Source: Mesorhizobium sp. PAMC28654
GTDB lineage: Bacteria > Pseudomonadota > Alphaproteobacteria > Rhizobiales > Rhizobiaceae
Direction of reading: 5' to 3'
Length of the DNA: 64,000 nt
Assembly (NCBI RefSeq): GCF_020616515.1
Contig: NZ_CP085135.1
Location: 2,666,001-2,730,000, forward strand
A model generated the notes under the pieces. It ran no database searches and was not told the DNA's origin. It worked only from the letters and a program-made list of their open reading frames with translations. Below are positions 48,760 through 58,430 of the stretch, piece after piece. The first letter of the stretch is position 1. Each line of letters opens with the position of its first letter. A program made the position numbers and the translations under genes.

Positions 48760-50202
48760 TCATTGAAAATCGAAGGCGCTCAGGCCCGTCACCATCTCGT
48801 CAAGACCAAGCGGCCGCGTGACTGGAGGCTCGGCCCGCGACAGGCAGCCGATGCGTTCGCAAAGCCGGCAGGCTGGCCCGACGGGTGTGGCCATGACGGC
48901 ACCGGCCCTTGCCGCACCGACCGCGCCGGGCAACGCGGCGCCATAGACGATCTCGTCGCGAAAACCGATGTCGCAACCCAGCAACAACGCCGTGCGGCGC
49001 GGGCGCTCCGAGAACGAGCCTTGCGGCCCTTCGAGCGTACGGGCAATGCAGAGAAACTCCGCGCCATCCGGCATTTCCACCGCCTCGACGAAGATCTGGC
49101 CGGGCTGCGTGAAAGCGGCATGCACCGGGAGTTTCGGACAACCGCCACCGAAACGGCTTTGCGGAAATCCCTGGCTGCCCGCCTTGCGAAAGCGGTTGCC
49201 GGCATTATCGACCTCAAGCATGAAGAACGGTACCGCGGAAGCGCCGGAGCGCTGCAACATCGTCAGCCTGTTTGCCGCCTGTTCGAAGGAAACCCCGAAG
49301 CGCGAGCGCAGCACGTCCACATCGTAACGCGCCCGCGTAGCGGCGGCGTGGAAGGCCTGATAGGGCATCATCAGCGCGTGAGCCGCGTAGCGACCTAGTT
49401 CGAAACGGGCCAGACGGCGGGCCTCGTCGGTGCTCAGCTTGAGCGCCTGGATTTCGCCGGCGACCGCAACCGTCATGCGGATCAGGCAAGCCTCCATCGC
49501 GACCTCCCGCAGCTGATCGAACGGCGACAGACGCTCGGATATAAAAAGGCGCTGCGAATGGCGGTCGTAGCGTCGTCGCCAGTTGGGCATGGTGGCGACT
49601 GGCAGCACCTTGACCACGATGCCATATTCACGCTTCAGCCAGGCTTTCAATGCGCCGAACAGATCCTCGCCGGGATCGAGAACCGACGTGAATGCTTGGG
49701 CCTCTTCCTCGAGAGCCGCGAAATGGTTCGGCCGGCGCTGGAAGACCTCATGCACCTCGTCGATCGGCAGCCTAGCGCCCGAAAGCGCGGTTGCCTTGCC
49801 CTCGCGGGCCAGAAGTTCATTGAGATCGGACAGGCGTTCCGCCTGCTCGCGATAGGCGCGGAACAGCTTTATCACGGCGGCCGACGCATTGGGCGCCACC
49901 TCGGCAATCTCGATCAGTTCCTGGTCACCGGGTAGTTCGCCGACCAGCAGCGGATCGGCGAACACCTCCTTCAGCGCCGCGATGGATCCCCTCGCCTCGC
50001 CCTGCAATTCGTGAGGATCGACCTTGTAGACGGACGCCAGTTTCAGGATCAGCTGGACTGTCAGCGGCCGCTGGTTGCGTTCGATCAGGTTGAGATAGGA
50101 CGGCGAGATGCCCAGCCCTTCAGCCATCGCCGTCTGGGTCAGCCCCTTGGCATTGCGAACCCGACGAATCCGTGGACCGGCAAAGATCTTCTGGTCAGCC
50201 AT
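48760..50202 (-). CDS. ScfR/RamB-type short-chain fatty acid regulator (XRE + DUF2083)
   Basis: The 480 residues begin with an XRE helix-turn-helix (about 10-65, GLTQTAMAEGLGISPSYLNLIERNQ). An IrrE/ImmA-like middle part follows, whose metal site is degenerate (REVAMEACLI, no HExxH), and then a Cys-containing C-terminal domain (PACRLCERIGCLSRAEPP). Relatives such as RamB and ScfR control acetate and propionate genes, including isocitrate lyase. It lies head-to-head with aceA, with a 239-base shared regulatory region, so it very likely controls aceA and itself. Confidence 0.88.
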   Translation of the reverse strand: MADQKIFAGPRIRRVRNAKGLTQTAMAEGLGISPSYLNLIERNQRPLTVQLILKLASVYKVDPHELQGEARGSIAALKEVFADPLLVGELPGDQELIEIAEVAPNASAAVIKLFRAYREQAERLSDLNELLAREGKATALSGARLPIDEVHEVFQRRPNHFAALEEEAQAFTSVLDPGEDLFGALKAWLKREYGIVVKVLPVATMPNWRRRYDRHSQRLFISERLSPFDQLREVAMEACLIRMTVAVAGEIQALKLSTDEARRLARFELGRYAAHALMMPYQAFHAAATRARYDVDVLRSRFGVSFEQAANRLTMLQRSGASAVPFFMLEVDNAGNRFRKAGSQGFPQSRFGGGCPKLPVHAAFTQPGQIFVEAVEMPDGAEFLCIARTLEGPQGSFSERPRRTALLLGCDIGFRDEIVYGAALPGAVGAARAGAVMATPVGPACRLCERIGCLSRAEPPVTRPLGLDEMVTGLSAFDFQ

Positions 50203-50222
50203 CCGATCGCCCTTGACAGGAA

Positions 50223-50372
50223 TTTACAGACATTCGCGCGTGGATATCCGCGACATCGTTTTTACAATTATGACAAATTTACAGCCTCCGCCTGTCAAAC
50301 ACAACACATGTTTTCCTTTATTTATCGCGAAATTCCTGGTTTTCTCTCGCCCATTTCGCGCTGCAATGTAAA
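50223..50372. promoter_or_regulatory. candidate operator region between scfR-like gene and aceA
   Basis: TTTACA occurs at 50223-50228, 50261-50266 and 50278-50283, and its complement TGTAAA at 50367-50372, within a low-GC divergent promoter region. The central block TTTACAATTATGACAAA is partly symmetric. These repeats are a candidate site for the ScfR/RamB-type regulator; the assignment is by position only. Confidence 0.35.
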
Positions 50373-50441
50373 CTCAGTCACACATGGGCAGCACATTTGA
50401 CCGCAGCCCGAGGTAAATCGCAGAAATCTTCGGAGTGACCA

Positions 50442-51731
50442 ATGACTGATTTTTACAACCTCGTCCCCTCGGCACCGGAAGGCCGCTTCGACGGCATCGA
50501 ACGGCCCTATTCGCCGGAGGATGTGAAGCGGCTGCGCGGTTCGGTGCAGATCCGGCAGAGCCTCGCCGAGATGGGCGCTAACCGGTTGTGGCAACTCATC
50601 CATGAGGAAGATTTCGTCAACGCTCTCGGCGCGATGTCCGGCAATCAGGCGATGCAGCAGGTCCGCGCCGGCCTGAAGGCGATCTACCTGTCGGGATGGC
50701 AGGTCGCCGCCGACGCCAACACCGCGTCGGCCATGTATCCGGATCAGTCGCTCTACCCGGCCAACGCCGCGCCCGAACTGGTCAAGCGCATCAACCGCAC
50801 GCTGCAGCGCGCGGACCAGATCGAGACGTCGGAAGGCAAGGGCCTGTCGGTCGACACATGGTTCGCGCCGATCGTCGCCGATGCGGAGGCTGGCTTCGGC
50901 GGGCCGCTCAACGCCTTCGAGATCATGAAAGCCTTCATCGAGGCAGGTGCGGCCGGTGTCCACTACGAGGACCAGCTGGCGTCGGAGAAGAAGTGCGGCC
51001 ATCTCGGCGGCAAGGTGCTGATCCCGACCGCTGCCCACATCCGCAACCTCAACGCGGCACGGCTTGCGGCAGACGTGATGGGCACGCCGACGCTGGTGGT
51101 GGCCCGCACCGACGCCGAGGCGGCCAAGCTTCTGACGTCCGACATCGATGAGCGCGACCAGCCCTTCGTCGACTACGGTGCCGGCCGCACGGTCGAGGGC
51201 TTCTACCAGGTCAAGAACGGCATCGAGCCGTGCATCGCGCGTGCCATTGCTTATGCGCCCCACGCCGACCTGATCTGGTGCGAGACCTCCAAGCCCGATC
51301 TGGCGCAGGCCAGGAAGTTCGCCGAGGGCGTGCGCAAGCATCACCCGGGCAAGCTGCTCGCCTACAACTGCTCGCCCTCTTTCAACTGGAAGAAGAACCT
51401 CGACGACGCGACGATCGCCAAGTTCCAGCGGGAGCTGGGGGCGATGGGCTACAAGTTCCAGTTCATCACCCTGGCTGGCTTCCACCAGCTCAACTTCGGC
51501 ATGTTCGAGCTCGCTCGTGGCTACAAGGCTCGGCAGATGTCCGCCTATTCCGAGTTGCAGGAGGCCGAATTCGCGGCCGAAGCCCATGGCTACACCGCCA
51601 CCAAACACCAGCGCGAGGTCGGCACCGGCTATTTCGACGCGGTGTCGATGGCGATCACCGGCGGCCGGTCTTCGACCACCGCCATGCATGAATCGACCGA
51701 GCACGCCCAGTTCAAGCCGGCTGCGGAATAG
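50442..51731 (+). CDS. aceA: isocitrate lyase
   Basis: The 429 residues match prokaryotic isocitrate lyase, which splits isocitrate into succinate and glyoxylate and allows growth on acetate, fatty acids or PHB products. The active-site motif KKCGHLGGK has Cys185, and the family segments [28 protein letters not shown] and [10 protein letters not shown] are present. It is divergent from a ScfR/RamB-type regulator. A small conserved-looking gene follows. Confidence 0.97.
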   Translation: MTDFYNLVPSAPEGRFDGIERPYSPEDVKRLRGSVQIRQSLAEMGANRLWQLIHEEDFVNALGAMSGNQAMQQVRAGLKAIYLSGWQVAADANTASAMYPDQSLYPANAAPELVKRINRTLQRADQIETSEGKGLSVDTWFAPIVADAEAGFGGPLNAFEIMKAFIEAGAAGVHYEDQLASEKKCGHLGGKVLIPTAAHIRNLNAARLAADVMGTPTLVVARTDAEAAKLLTSDIDERDQPFVDYGAGRTVEGFYQVKNGIEPCIARAIAYAPHADLIWCETSKPDLAQARKFAEGVRKHHPGKLLAYNCSPSFNWKKNLDDATIAKFQRELGAMGYKFQFITLAGFHQLNFGMFELARGYKARQMSAYSELQEAEFAAEAHGYTATKHQREVGTGYFDAVSMAITGGRSSTTAMHESTEHAQFKPAAE

Positions 51732-51786
51732 CTGGACATAACAGAGGAAACGCCCGAAGGGGCATGGACAGACAGGGAGAAGACCA

Positions 51787-52029
51787 ATGGCATCGATCAG
51801 CCGCGTCAAGGAACGGGCAGAAGAACAGGCGACCACCATGAGCGTCGACCAGCAGGCGACGATCCGCATGCTGGCGAATGACCTGCACAGGCTCAACCAG
51901 TCTGTGATGAAGGCAGTCGAGGCGGGCGTCTCGGTGGAACTTGTGCGCTCCGCGAGGCATCATGGCGGTGACGGCAATTGGGGCGATCTCCTGATACCCG
52001 TGATCGTCACGCAGCAGCGCCACGACTGA
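51787..52029 (+). CDS. small protein downstream of isocitrate lyase
   Basis: The 80-residue soluble protein has a helical N-terminal two-thirds (VKERAEEQATTMSVDQQAT, then LANDLHRLNQSVMKAVEAG) and a short Gly/Asp-containing end. I do not recognise a named family. A GGGAGAAG ribosome site precedes its ATG and a strong terminator follows. It probably shares the aceA transcript. Confidence 0.7.
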   Translation: MASISRVKERAEEQATTMSVDQQATIRMLANDLHRLNQSVMKAVEAGVSVELVRSARHHGGDGNWGDLLIPVIVTQQRHD

Positions 52030-52054
52030 GCGAAAAAGCCCTTTTATTGAACAA

Positions 52055-52091
52055 TCACCCGCGCAGTGTCCGCGCGGGTGACTTTTATTTT
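52055..52091 (+). terminator. intrinsic terminator of the aceA transcript
   Basis: The stem TCACCCGCGC/GCGCGGGTGA (52055-52064 with 52072-52081) is followed directly by CTTTTATTTTT. This is a textbook intrinsic terminator 25 bases past the small gene. Confidence 0.85.
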
Positions 52092-52256
52092 TGCAGACAC
52101 AACAGTACAGAAGCACTACAAATTTCCCGGACTCCAACAGAGTTCTTGGTACGCTTCATTTCAACTTGACTTGGGCCGCGACCTCACGCCATTAGTCCCT
52201 CTAATTTCAACTCTGCATTGAAATAGAGCGAACGGCCCACCCCGCCCATGTGCCCA

Positions 52257-52721
52257 ATGAATCGCGAAAACGAGACTGCAAAACACCTGGGTCTGGTGGC
52301 CCGGAACACGGACGCCGAGATGTCCACGGATTTATCCCAGGTGCTGGTTGTGGGAAAATCTCCCATCAACCGCGTGGTGGTTTCAAAGATAGTGGAGAAA
52401 TCCGGCCTCAAGCCGATCTCGGAATCGCCTGAAACGGCGGCAAAGACCTTGCGATCCCTTATTCCAGGCGCCGTTGTGCTTGATGGCGGCCCGGACAACA
52501 GGGACTGCGATAGCCTGCTTTCAGGCATTGAGGCGCTGCGTCGAGCCTCGGGGAAATCACGCCCTCCCGTGATACTGCTTTCCACCAAGAACGGCACACC
52601 GGAAAGCCTGGGCCTGTCGAGCATCGTTGATGTCGTGGTCGCCAAGCCGATCACAACCGAACGGCTGCAACCGGTGATCGATCGGCTGATCGAACTGGGA
52701 CGCAAGCCGGTGGCGGGATAA
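52257..52721 (+). CDS. degenerate response-regulator receiver protein
   Basis: The 154 residues carry one receiver-like domain. The phospho-acceptor Asp is kept (GAVVLDGGPDN), as are the switch Ser/Thr (VILLST) and the Lys (VVAKPI). The acidic pair that binds Mg2+ at the end of strand 1 is replaced by Gly-Lys (VLVVGKSPINR). No output domain is present. It may act without phosphorylation or bind a partner kinase. ATG 52248 is an alternative start. Confidence 0.75.
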   Translation: MNRENETAKHLGLVARNTDAEMSTDLSQVLVVGKSPINRVVVSKIVEKSGLKPISESPETAAKTLRSLIPGAVVLDGGPDNRDCDSLLSGIEALRRASGKSRPPVILLSTKNGTPESLGLSSIVDVVVAKPITTERLQPVIDRLIELGRKPVAG

Positions 52722-52747
52722 ATCTGGCCAGCCTCAGCGGGGCAAGA

Positions 52748-53464
52748 TCACCCGGTTTCGGTGATGCTTTCGATCAGGCCGGGCAATTCTCCGAGATCGG
52801 CTATCTGGCGGAAACGAGATGCGCCCACGGGCGGCTCCACATGCTCCAGCACCCAGGTCAGTTCATGCGGCACATGAACACCCCAACCACCGGCCTCAAT
52901 GGCAGGCACCACGTCGGACTTGAGTGAATTTCCAACCATCATGCTTTTCTCCGGACCGTCGCCATGACGGCTGAAGATGCGGGCATAGGTGGCAGCGCTC
53001 TTGTCGCTGACGATCTCCACCGCATCGAACAGGTCTCCCAGACCGGACCCAGCCAACTTGCGTTCCTGATCAAAGAGGTCACCCTTGGTGATCAGCACCA
53101 GCCGAAACCTACCAGCGAGCTTTTCAACAGTTTCACGCGCGTGGGGCAGCGCCTCGATCGGGTGGCTTAGCATCTCCCGGCCCGCGGCAAGGATTTCGGC
53201 GATAACCGGGGCCGGAACGCGACCTTCGGTGAACTCGATCGCCGTCTCGATCATCGACAGCGTAAATCCCTTGATGCCGAACCCGTAGACGGCAAGGTTA
53301 CGCCTCTCCGCGTCCAGCAATCGTGCGGAGATATGCTCTTCCTCGCCATGGCCCGCGAGCATCGCCACAAATCGCTTCTCGGTCATGCGGAAAAACTGCT
53401 CGTTTTGCCAGAGCGTGTCATCGGCATCAAAGCCGATCGTTGTCAGGTTGAAATTGTGCTGCAT
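52748..53464 (-). CDS. HAD superfamily hydrolase
   Basis: The 238 residues show the HAD motifs in order: FDADDTLW (motif I, nucleophile Asp and Asp+2), LITKGD (motif II), Lys in DKSAATYARI (motif III) and MVGNSLKSDV (motif IV). A helical cap lies between motifs I and II. Such enzymes are usually phosphatases; the substrate is unknown. It is convergent with the receiver gene and divergent from puuA. Confidence 0.88.
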   Translation of the reverse strand: MQHNFNLTTIGFDADDTLWQNEQFFRMTEKRFVAMLAGHGEEEHISARLLDAERRNLAVYGFGIKGFTLSMIETAIEFTEGRVPAPVIAEILAAGREMLSHPIEALPHARETVEKLAGRFRLVLITKGDLFDQERKLAGSGLGDLFDAVEIVSDKSAATYARIFSRHGDGPEKSMMVGNSLKSDVVPAIEAGGWGVHVPHELTWVLEHVEPPVGASRFRQIADLGELPGLIESITETG

Positions 53465-53611
53465 TCGGTCACTTCGATTGAGATTTGGGAAGTCGAACCT
53501 AAGCTGCTTGGAGTAATTTTCAATCGCGTTGGGAAACGCGACCGGGTTCCCCTTCCCTTCGGTCGTGGGGCACGGCTATACTCGGACATCCGAAACCGAA
53601 CCTGGTGATTG

Positions 53612-55045
53612 ATGCCGCCTGCAAAAAAGGAAGTCCGTCCGTCGAGCCGCGGAGGACGCACCCGCACGCCTGCCTACGTAAAAAACCAACGCGGCGTGAA
53701 GAACTGGAAGGAAGTCAGCGAATGGCTGGAGTGGCGAGGCATCGAAGACATCGAATGCATCACTCCTGACCAGGCCGGTGTCGCCCGCGGCAAGATGATG
53801 CCGTCGAAGAAATTCACCTCCAACACCTCGCTGGCGCTGCCCTCGGCGGTGTTCATGACGACGATCTCCGGCGGCTACCCGGAAGACGGGAACGGCTTCC
53901 ACTATCCGGAGGACGACGGCGATCTCAAGCTGATGCCGGATCTCTCGACGCTGACCGTGGTGCCATGGGAAGAGGATCCGACGGCGGCGGTCATCTGCGA
54001 TCTCGTGCACCAGGACGGCCGCTCGGTCGAGTTCACGCCGCGCAACGTGTTGAAGCGCGTGGTGGCCGCCTATGACAAGCTTGGCCTGAAACCCGTCGTG
54101 GCGCCCGAGATCGAATTCTACCTCGTGCGCAAGAATCCTGATCCGGACTATCCGCTGACCCCGCCGGTCGGACGTTCGGGGCGGGCGATCGGCGGCGGCG
54201 CCGGCTATTCGATCGCCGGCGTCAACGAATTCGACGAACTGATCGACGACATCTACCATTTCTCCGAGAGCCAGGGCCTGGAGATCGACACGCTGATCCA
54301 CGAGGAAGGCGCCGGCCAGCTCGAGATCAACTTGCGCCACGGCGACCCGATCGAACTTGCCGACCAGGTGTTCATGTTCAAGCGCACGATCCGCGAGGCC
54401 GCGCTGAAGCATGAGATCTACGCCACCTTCATGGCCAAGCCGATCCAGGGACAACCCGGCTCCGCCATGCACATCCACCAGTCGATCATCGACAAGAAGA
54501 CCGGCAAGAACATTTTCTCGGCCGAGGACGGCTCGGAAACCGACGCCTTCTTCCATTTCATCGGCGGCATGCAGAAGCATGTGCCTAACGCGCTGGTGAT
54601 GTTCGCGCCCTATGTCAATTCCTACCGCCGGCTGACCCAGGCGGCTTCCGCCCCGGTCAACAACAAGTGGGGCTATGACAACCGCACCACGGCGTTCCGC
54701 GTTCCGCGTTCCGACCCGGCGGCGCGGCGTGTCGAAAACCGCGTTCCGTCTTCCGATGCCAATCCCTATCTGGCGCTGGCTGGCTCGCTCGCCTGCGGGC
54801 TCATCGGCATCACCAACAAGATCAAGGCCGAGCCGCCCGTCCTGACCACCGCCAATGCGGCCGAGATCGACCTCCCGCGCGGCCTGCTGGAAGCCGTCGA
54901 TCTGTTCGAGGGCGATGAGGAACTCTGCGCGCTGCTCGGCAAGTCCTTCGCCGCCACCTATGCGGCGATCAAGCGGGCGGAGTTCGAGACGTTCATGGAA
55001 GTGATCAGCCCGTGGGAGCGGGAATATCTGCTGCTGAACGTGTGA
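53612..55045 (+). CDS. puuA: glutamine synthetase family protein, probable gamma-glutamylputrescine synthetase
   Basis: The 477 residues contain the glutamine synthetase catalytic fold (APEIEFYL, HEEGAGQLEINL, GSAMHIHQS, NNKWGYDNRTTAFRVP). The sequence and the short N-terminal domain fit the PuuA class, which ligates glutamate to putrescine with ATP. The next gene is a PuuB-like oxidase and a putrescine importer lies 6 kb away, supporting this role. TTG 53609 directly precedes the ATG chosen here. Canonical GlnA and other amine-specific members are the alternatives. Confidence 0.85.
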   Translation: MPPAKKEVRPSSRGGRTRTPAYVKNQRGVKNWKEVSEWLEWRGIEDIECITPDQAGVARGKMMPSKKFTSNTSLALPSAVFMTTISGGYPEDGNGFHYPEDDGDLKLMPDLSTLTVVPWEEDPTAAVICDLVHQDGRSVEFTPRNVLKRVVAAYDKLGLKPVVAPEIEFYLVRKNPDPDYPLTPPVGRSGRAIGGGAGYSIAGVNEFDELIDDIYHFSESQGLEIDTLIHEEGAGQLEINLRHGDPIELADQVFMFKRTIREAALKHEIYATFMAKPIQGQPGSAMHIHQSIIDKKTGKNIFSAEDGSETDAFFHFIGGMQKHVPNALVMFAPYVNSYRRLTQAASAPVNNKWGYDNRTTAFRVPRSDPAARRVENRVPSSDANPYLALAGSLACGLIGITNKIKAEPPVLTTANAAEIDLPRGLLEAVDLFEGDEELCALLGKSFAATYAAIKRAEFETFMEVISPWEREYLLLNV

Positions 55046-55050
55046 TGGCT

Positions 55051-55110
55051 GAGCGAGTAGTGAGTGAGTAGCCAGTAGGCTCACAGCTCATGGCTCTCTA
55101 CTATTCGCTC
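55051..55110. repeat. imperfect inverted repeat between puuA and puuB
   Basis: GAGCGAGTAGTGAG (55051-55064) pairs imperfectly with CTCTACTATTCGCTC (55096-55110), giving a long hairpin. The left arm is built from repeated GAGTAG and GTGAG units. It occupies most of the 104-base gap between the two genes and may modulate read-through. Confidence 0.5.
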
Positions 55111-55149
55111 TCTACGTCCCTCTAAAAAATACCGAGTCTTCGCAGTATC

Positions 55150-56436
55150 ATGCCCTACCAATCCCCGATCTCTCCCGGCCGCTCCTGGTATGAGGACACG
55201 GCTGGGCCTCGACCGGAATATCCCGCGCTCGACGGCGACCGGACGTGCGACGTCGTCATCATCGGCGGCGGCTTTACGGGGTTGTCGGCGGCTGCCCATC
55301 TCGCCAAGGCCGGCACCAATGTCGTGCTGATCGAAGCGTACCGCTTCGGCGACGGTGCATCCGGGCGCAATGGTGGCCAGCTCGGCACGGGCCAGCGTGC
55401 CTGGGCCGAGGAAATGGAGGCGGAGTACGGCTTTTCCCGCGCCAAGGCATTGTTCGACCTCGCCGAGGAGGCGAAAACCCACCTCCTGGAATTCGCCGCC
55501 GCCAACCAGATCGATATCGACTATATGCCCGGCCAGTTGTCGGTGGCGCACAAGCCGCGCTATGTCGACGACTACAAGGCGCATGCCGAGATCATGGCCG
55601 GCCGCTTCGGCTACCCGCATATCTCCTTCATGGACGCCAGGGAGACGGCGGAACGACTGGGCTCGGCACGATATTTTGGCGGCACGCGCGACGCCGGCAC
55701 CGGCCACATCCACCCGTTGAAACTGCTCATCGGCACGGCCCGGGTGGCAGCGCAAGCAGGCGCTCAAATGTTCGAGCAGACACCGTCGACCGGCATCACC
55801 TCAACCGGCGGCAAGGTTAAGGTCACGACGCCCAGGGGCACGATCACCGCCGACAAATGCCTGATCGCGGTCAATGCCTATGGCGGCACGCTTGAGCCGG
55901 TGAGTGCGGCGCACATCATGCCGATCGGCTCCTTCATCGGCGCGACCGTACCGCTTGGAGCAGATTCCAAGGTGCTGCCGGGCGGCGAATCAGTCGATGA
56001 TTCCCGCTTCGTCGTACGCTATTTCCGCAAATCGGCGGACGGTAGACTGCTATTCGGCGGACGCGAAGTCTACGGGGTCAACGATCCCAAGGATATCCAC
56101 ATCCATATCCGCCGGCAGATCGCCGAGCTTTATCCCGCGTTGAAGGATGTCGAGATCACGCATGGCTGGGGCGGTTATGTCGGCATCACCATGCCGAGAA
56201 AGCCGTTCGTGCGCGAAGTGATGCCCAATGTGATCTCGGCCGGCGGCTATTCGGGCCATGGCGTGATGCTGTCGAATTTCTTCGGCAAGCTCTACGCCGA
56301 GACTGTTGCCGGCAACCGGGATAGACTGAAGATGATCGAGGATCTGAATATACCGCCCTTCCCCGGTGGACGTCGTTTCCGTGCGCCGATGCTTTTCCTC
56401 GCGCTGAACTGGTTCGCCTTGAGGGACAGGATTTAA
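55150..56436 (+). CDS. puuB: FAD oxidoreductase, probable gamma-glutamylputrescine oxidase
   Basis: The 428 residues belong to the DAO flavoprotein family: dinucleotide motif GGGFTG (39-44), the SGRNGGQLGTGQ segment typical of PuuB, and C-terminal HGWGGYVGITMPRKPFV and GYSGHGVMLSNFFGKL. PuuB oxidises gamma-glutamylputrescine to the aldehyde with release of ammonia and hydrogen peroxide. It follows puuA on the same strand. PuuC and PuuD equivalents are not in the window. Confidence 0.88.
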   Translation: MPYQSPISPGRSWYEDTAGPRPEYPALDGDRTCDVVIIGGGFTGLSAAAHLAKAGTNVVLIEAYRFGDGASGRNGGQLGTGQRAWAEEMEAEYGFSRAKALFDLAEEAKTHLLEFAAANQIDIDYMPGQLSVAHKPRYVDDYKAHAEIMAGRFGYPHISFMDARETAERLGSARYFGGTRDAGTGHIHPLKLLIGTARVAAQAGAQMFEQTPSTGITSTGGKVKVTTPRGTITADKCLIAVNAYGGTLEPVSAAHIMPIGSFIGATVPLGADSKVLPGGESVDDSRFVVRYFRKSADGRLLFGGREVYGVNDPKDIHIHIRRQIAELYPALKDVEITHGWGGYVGITMPRKPFVREVMPNVISAGGYSGHGVMLSNFFGKLYAETVAGNRDRLKMIEDLNIPPFPGGRRFRAPMLFLALNWFALRDRI

Positions 56437-56610
56437 CGAACATTGCAAAACTCTTAACAAGGGCGCACTGATGCCACAATCGGCGGCAAATGATGCCAGC
56501 CGTGGGTGATCAACGGGGATTTCTGCGGGCCTGCCCGCTTTTGGTTTTGGGACCGATGCCGATCGGACGCCGGGCTTCCGGTATTTGATCGAAAGAACAT
56601 CGGCCCGCAT

Positions 56611-57511
56611 ATGGAGGTGGCAAGAGTGAAAGAGCCCTTCAGTTTCGGCGCGCCGGAACAGCGGCGCGTTGCCATGCAATTCGGCTATGACACGCGGCCC
56701 TCGTTCTGGCAGGGAATCCAGTCGAACTCGCATCTCGTGATCGCCGCGGTCGGCACCGCGGCGCTTCTAGGCGTCGCGGCCGTGGCGCTATGGCTGGCTT
56801 TGCCGGCCAATGAGCGGCAAGCGATTGCCAGTCCCGAGCAGACCGTGCCTACCGTTCCCGTGAAGACGACCAAGGTTGCCACTACCCCTGTTGCGACCAC
56901 CGTCGCGACAATGGCATCGCCGACATCGCCGCAAGCAGATCGCAAAGCAGACAAGGTGTCGCCAATTGTTGCCGCAAAAGCCGTGGTGGTCACGGCGCTC
57001 GCATCCGACGATCCCCGCTGGACGGGATCGGGAGCAAAGCCGGCGGCCAGCACCGCCGCACCGCCGCCCGCAGGCTGCAAACCCGGCGGGGGCGGCCGAC
57101 AAACCAGCCGCCGCCGCTGCATTCGCCGAACCGGTCGCCGGAACGGATGCAGCCACGGAACTTGCCAAGGTCGCGGCGCCCAACAATGTCGACACCAGCG
57201 ACTCGGCCGATGGCACACAGACCGCCGCCATTCCCGAAGTGCAACCGGAAGTGCCGCCACAACAGCCCTCGGCCGCCGGGGATGCTGGTAACCAGGTCAA
57301 GGCAAAGCCGCAAAAAGCAGCGGCGACGGGCACCGGACGCATACTGAGGCCGGTCACCATGCGAAGCGGCCCGAAGACGAGTGCCGCCGCCATTGTGACC
57401 GTTCCCGCCAAGACATCGGTGCAGTTGGTGAGCTGCAAGCAATGGTGCGAAATCGTCTACAACGGCAAGCACGGCTGGGTTTACAAGAGCTACATCAAAC
57501 CCGGCGCCTGA
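56611..57511 (+). pseudogene. membrane-anchored SH3-domain protein, frameshifted
   Basis: From ATG 56611 the protein has a short cytoplasmic part, one membrane span (LVIAAVGTAALLGVAAVALWLAL) and a Thr/Pro/Ala-rich periplasmic linker. In another frame it ends in a bacterial SH3 domain (RPVTMRSGPKTSAAAI, then KQWCEIVYNGKHGWVYKSYI) at 57511. The frames join near 57062-57085 inside the low-complexity linker. The restored length is about 300 residues. Such proteins often bind the cell wall. The start could also be at MQFGYDTRPS downstream. Confidence 0.75.
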
Positions 57512-57668
57512 GGCGACGCCGGGCAATAGAGCCCGTCAAAGCAGCCGTTGTCGAGACATCTCGACGCTTGGCGATCGCGCCAAGCCAGCTTCGTTCCGAT
57601 CGTCTCGATTGGTAGGGCGCGGCCCCCAAGACCCAAGAAGATTTTCACGCTTTTAATCGACCCGCCGC

Positions 57669-58415
57669 TCATATGCAGCGTCCGCCATCGACTTCCAGCG
57701 CGACGCCGGTGATGAACGCGGCTTCGTCCGATGCAAGCCAGAGTGCTGCATTGGCGATGTCCAGTGGCGTCGAAAGGCGGCCAAGCGGGATCGATGCGCG
57801 GAATCTGTCGCGGATTTCCGGCGTGTCCGCGCCCATGAATTTCTCTAGCATGCCGGTTTCGCCCGCGACCGGGCAAAGGCAGTTGACGCGGATGTTCTTC
57901 GGCGCCAGCTCCACCGCCATGGATTTGGTCGCGGTGATCGCCCAGCCTTTCGACGCATTGTACCAGGTAAGGCCGGGCCGTGGCCTGAGACCTGCGGTGG
58001 AGGCCGTGGTCAGGATAACGCCGCCGCCTTGCCTCTCCATGATCGGCACCACGGCCAGCGCCGCATGGTAGATCGCCTTCATGTTGACCGCGGTGATCAG
58101 GTCGAAGGTCTCCTCGTCGACCTTGAGCATGTCGCCATTGCGATGCGTGTAGCCCGCATTGTTGACCATGATGTCGATGCGGCCGAAGGCGCTTTTCGCG
58201 GCATAAATCATCTCGTCGAATTCTGACCGCAACGAGACATCGGTCTGTGTCCAGATCGCCGCCTCGCCGATCTCGTTGGCGACGCGCTCCGCGCCCTTGG
58301 CATTGAGATCGGCGACGACCACGCGCGCGCCCTCCTCGGCAAAGCGCTTCGCCATGCCTTCGCCAAAGCCCGATGCCGCGCCAGTGATGATGGCGACTTT
58401 GTTTTCGAGACGCAT
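57669..58415 (-). CDS. short-chain dehydrogenase/reductase
   Basis: A classical SDR of 248 residues from ATG 58415 (MRLENKVAIITGAASGFGEG). Cofactor motif TGAASGFG, NNAGY, then the catalytic Tyr-Lys pair in WYNASKG and the C-terminal FITGVALEVDGGR. Asp in VVVADLN favours NAD(H). Similar proteins are annotated as glucose dehydrogenase or 3-oxoacyl reductase; the substrate is unknown. ATG 58430 is an alternative start. It is divergent from zwf. Confidence 0.88.
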   Translation of the reverse strand: MRLENKVAIITGAASGFGEGMAKRFAEEGARVVVADLNAKGAERVANEIGEAAIWTQTDVSLRSEFDEMIYAAKSAFGRIDIMVNNAGYTHRNGDMLKVDEETFDLITAVNMKAIYHAALAVVPIMERQGGGVILTTASTAGLRPRPGLTWYNASKGWAITATKSMAVELAPKNIRVNCLCPVAGETGMLEKFMGADTPEIRDRFRASIPLGRLSTPLDIANAALWLASDEAAFITGVALEVDGGRCI

Positions 58416-58430
58416 GATTTTCCCGCCCAT

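Noticed and set aside
47587..49398. 603-codon open frame on the plus strand
   Set aside because: It runs antisense to the EamA transporter and the ScfR-like regulator, both with clear family motifs. The translation is Arg/Gly/His-rich low-complexity sequence typical of a high-GC antisense frame.
50322..51896. 524-codon minus-strand frame over aceA
   Set aside because: Antisense to isocitrate lyase, with no recognisable motif. Its length comes from codon bias of the sense gene.
53576..55084. 502-codon minus-strand frame over puuA
   Set aside because: Antisense to a glutamine synthetase-family gene with intact catalytic motifs. Composition is typical of a shadow.
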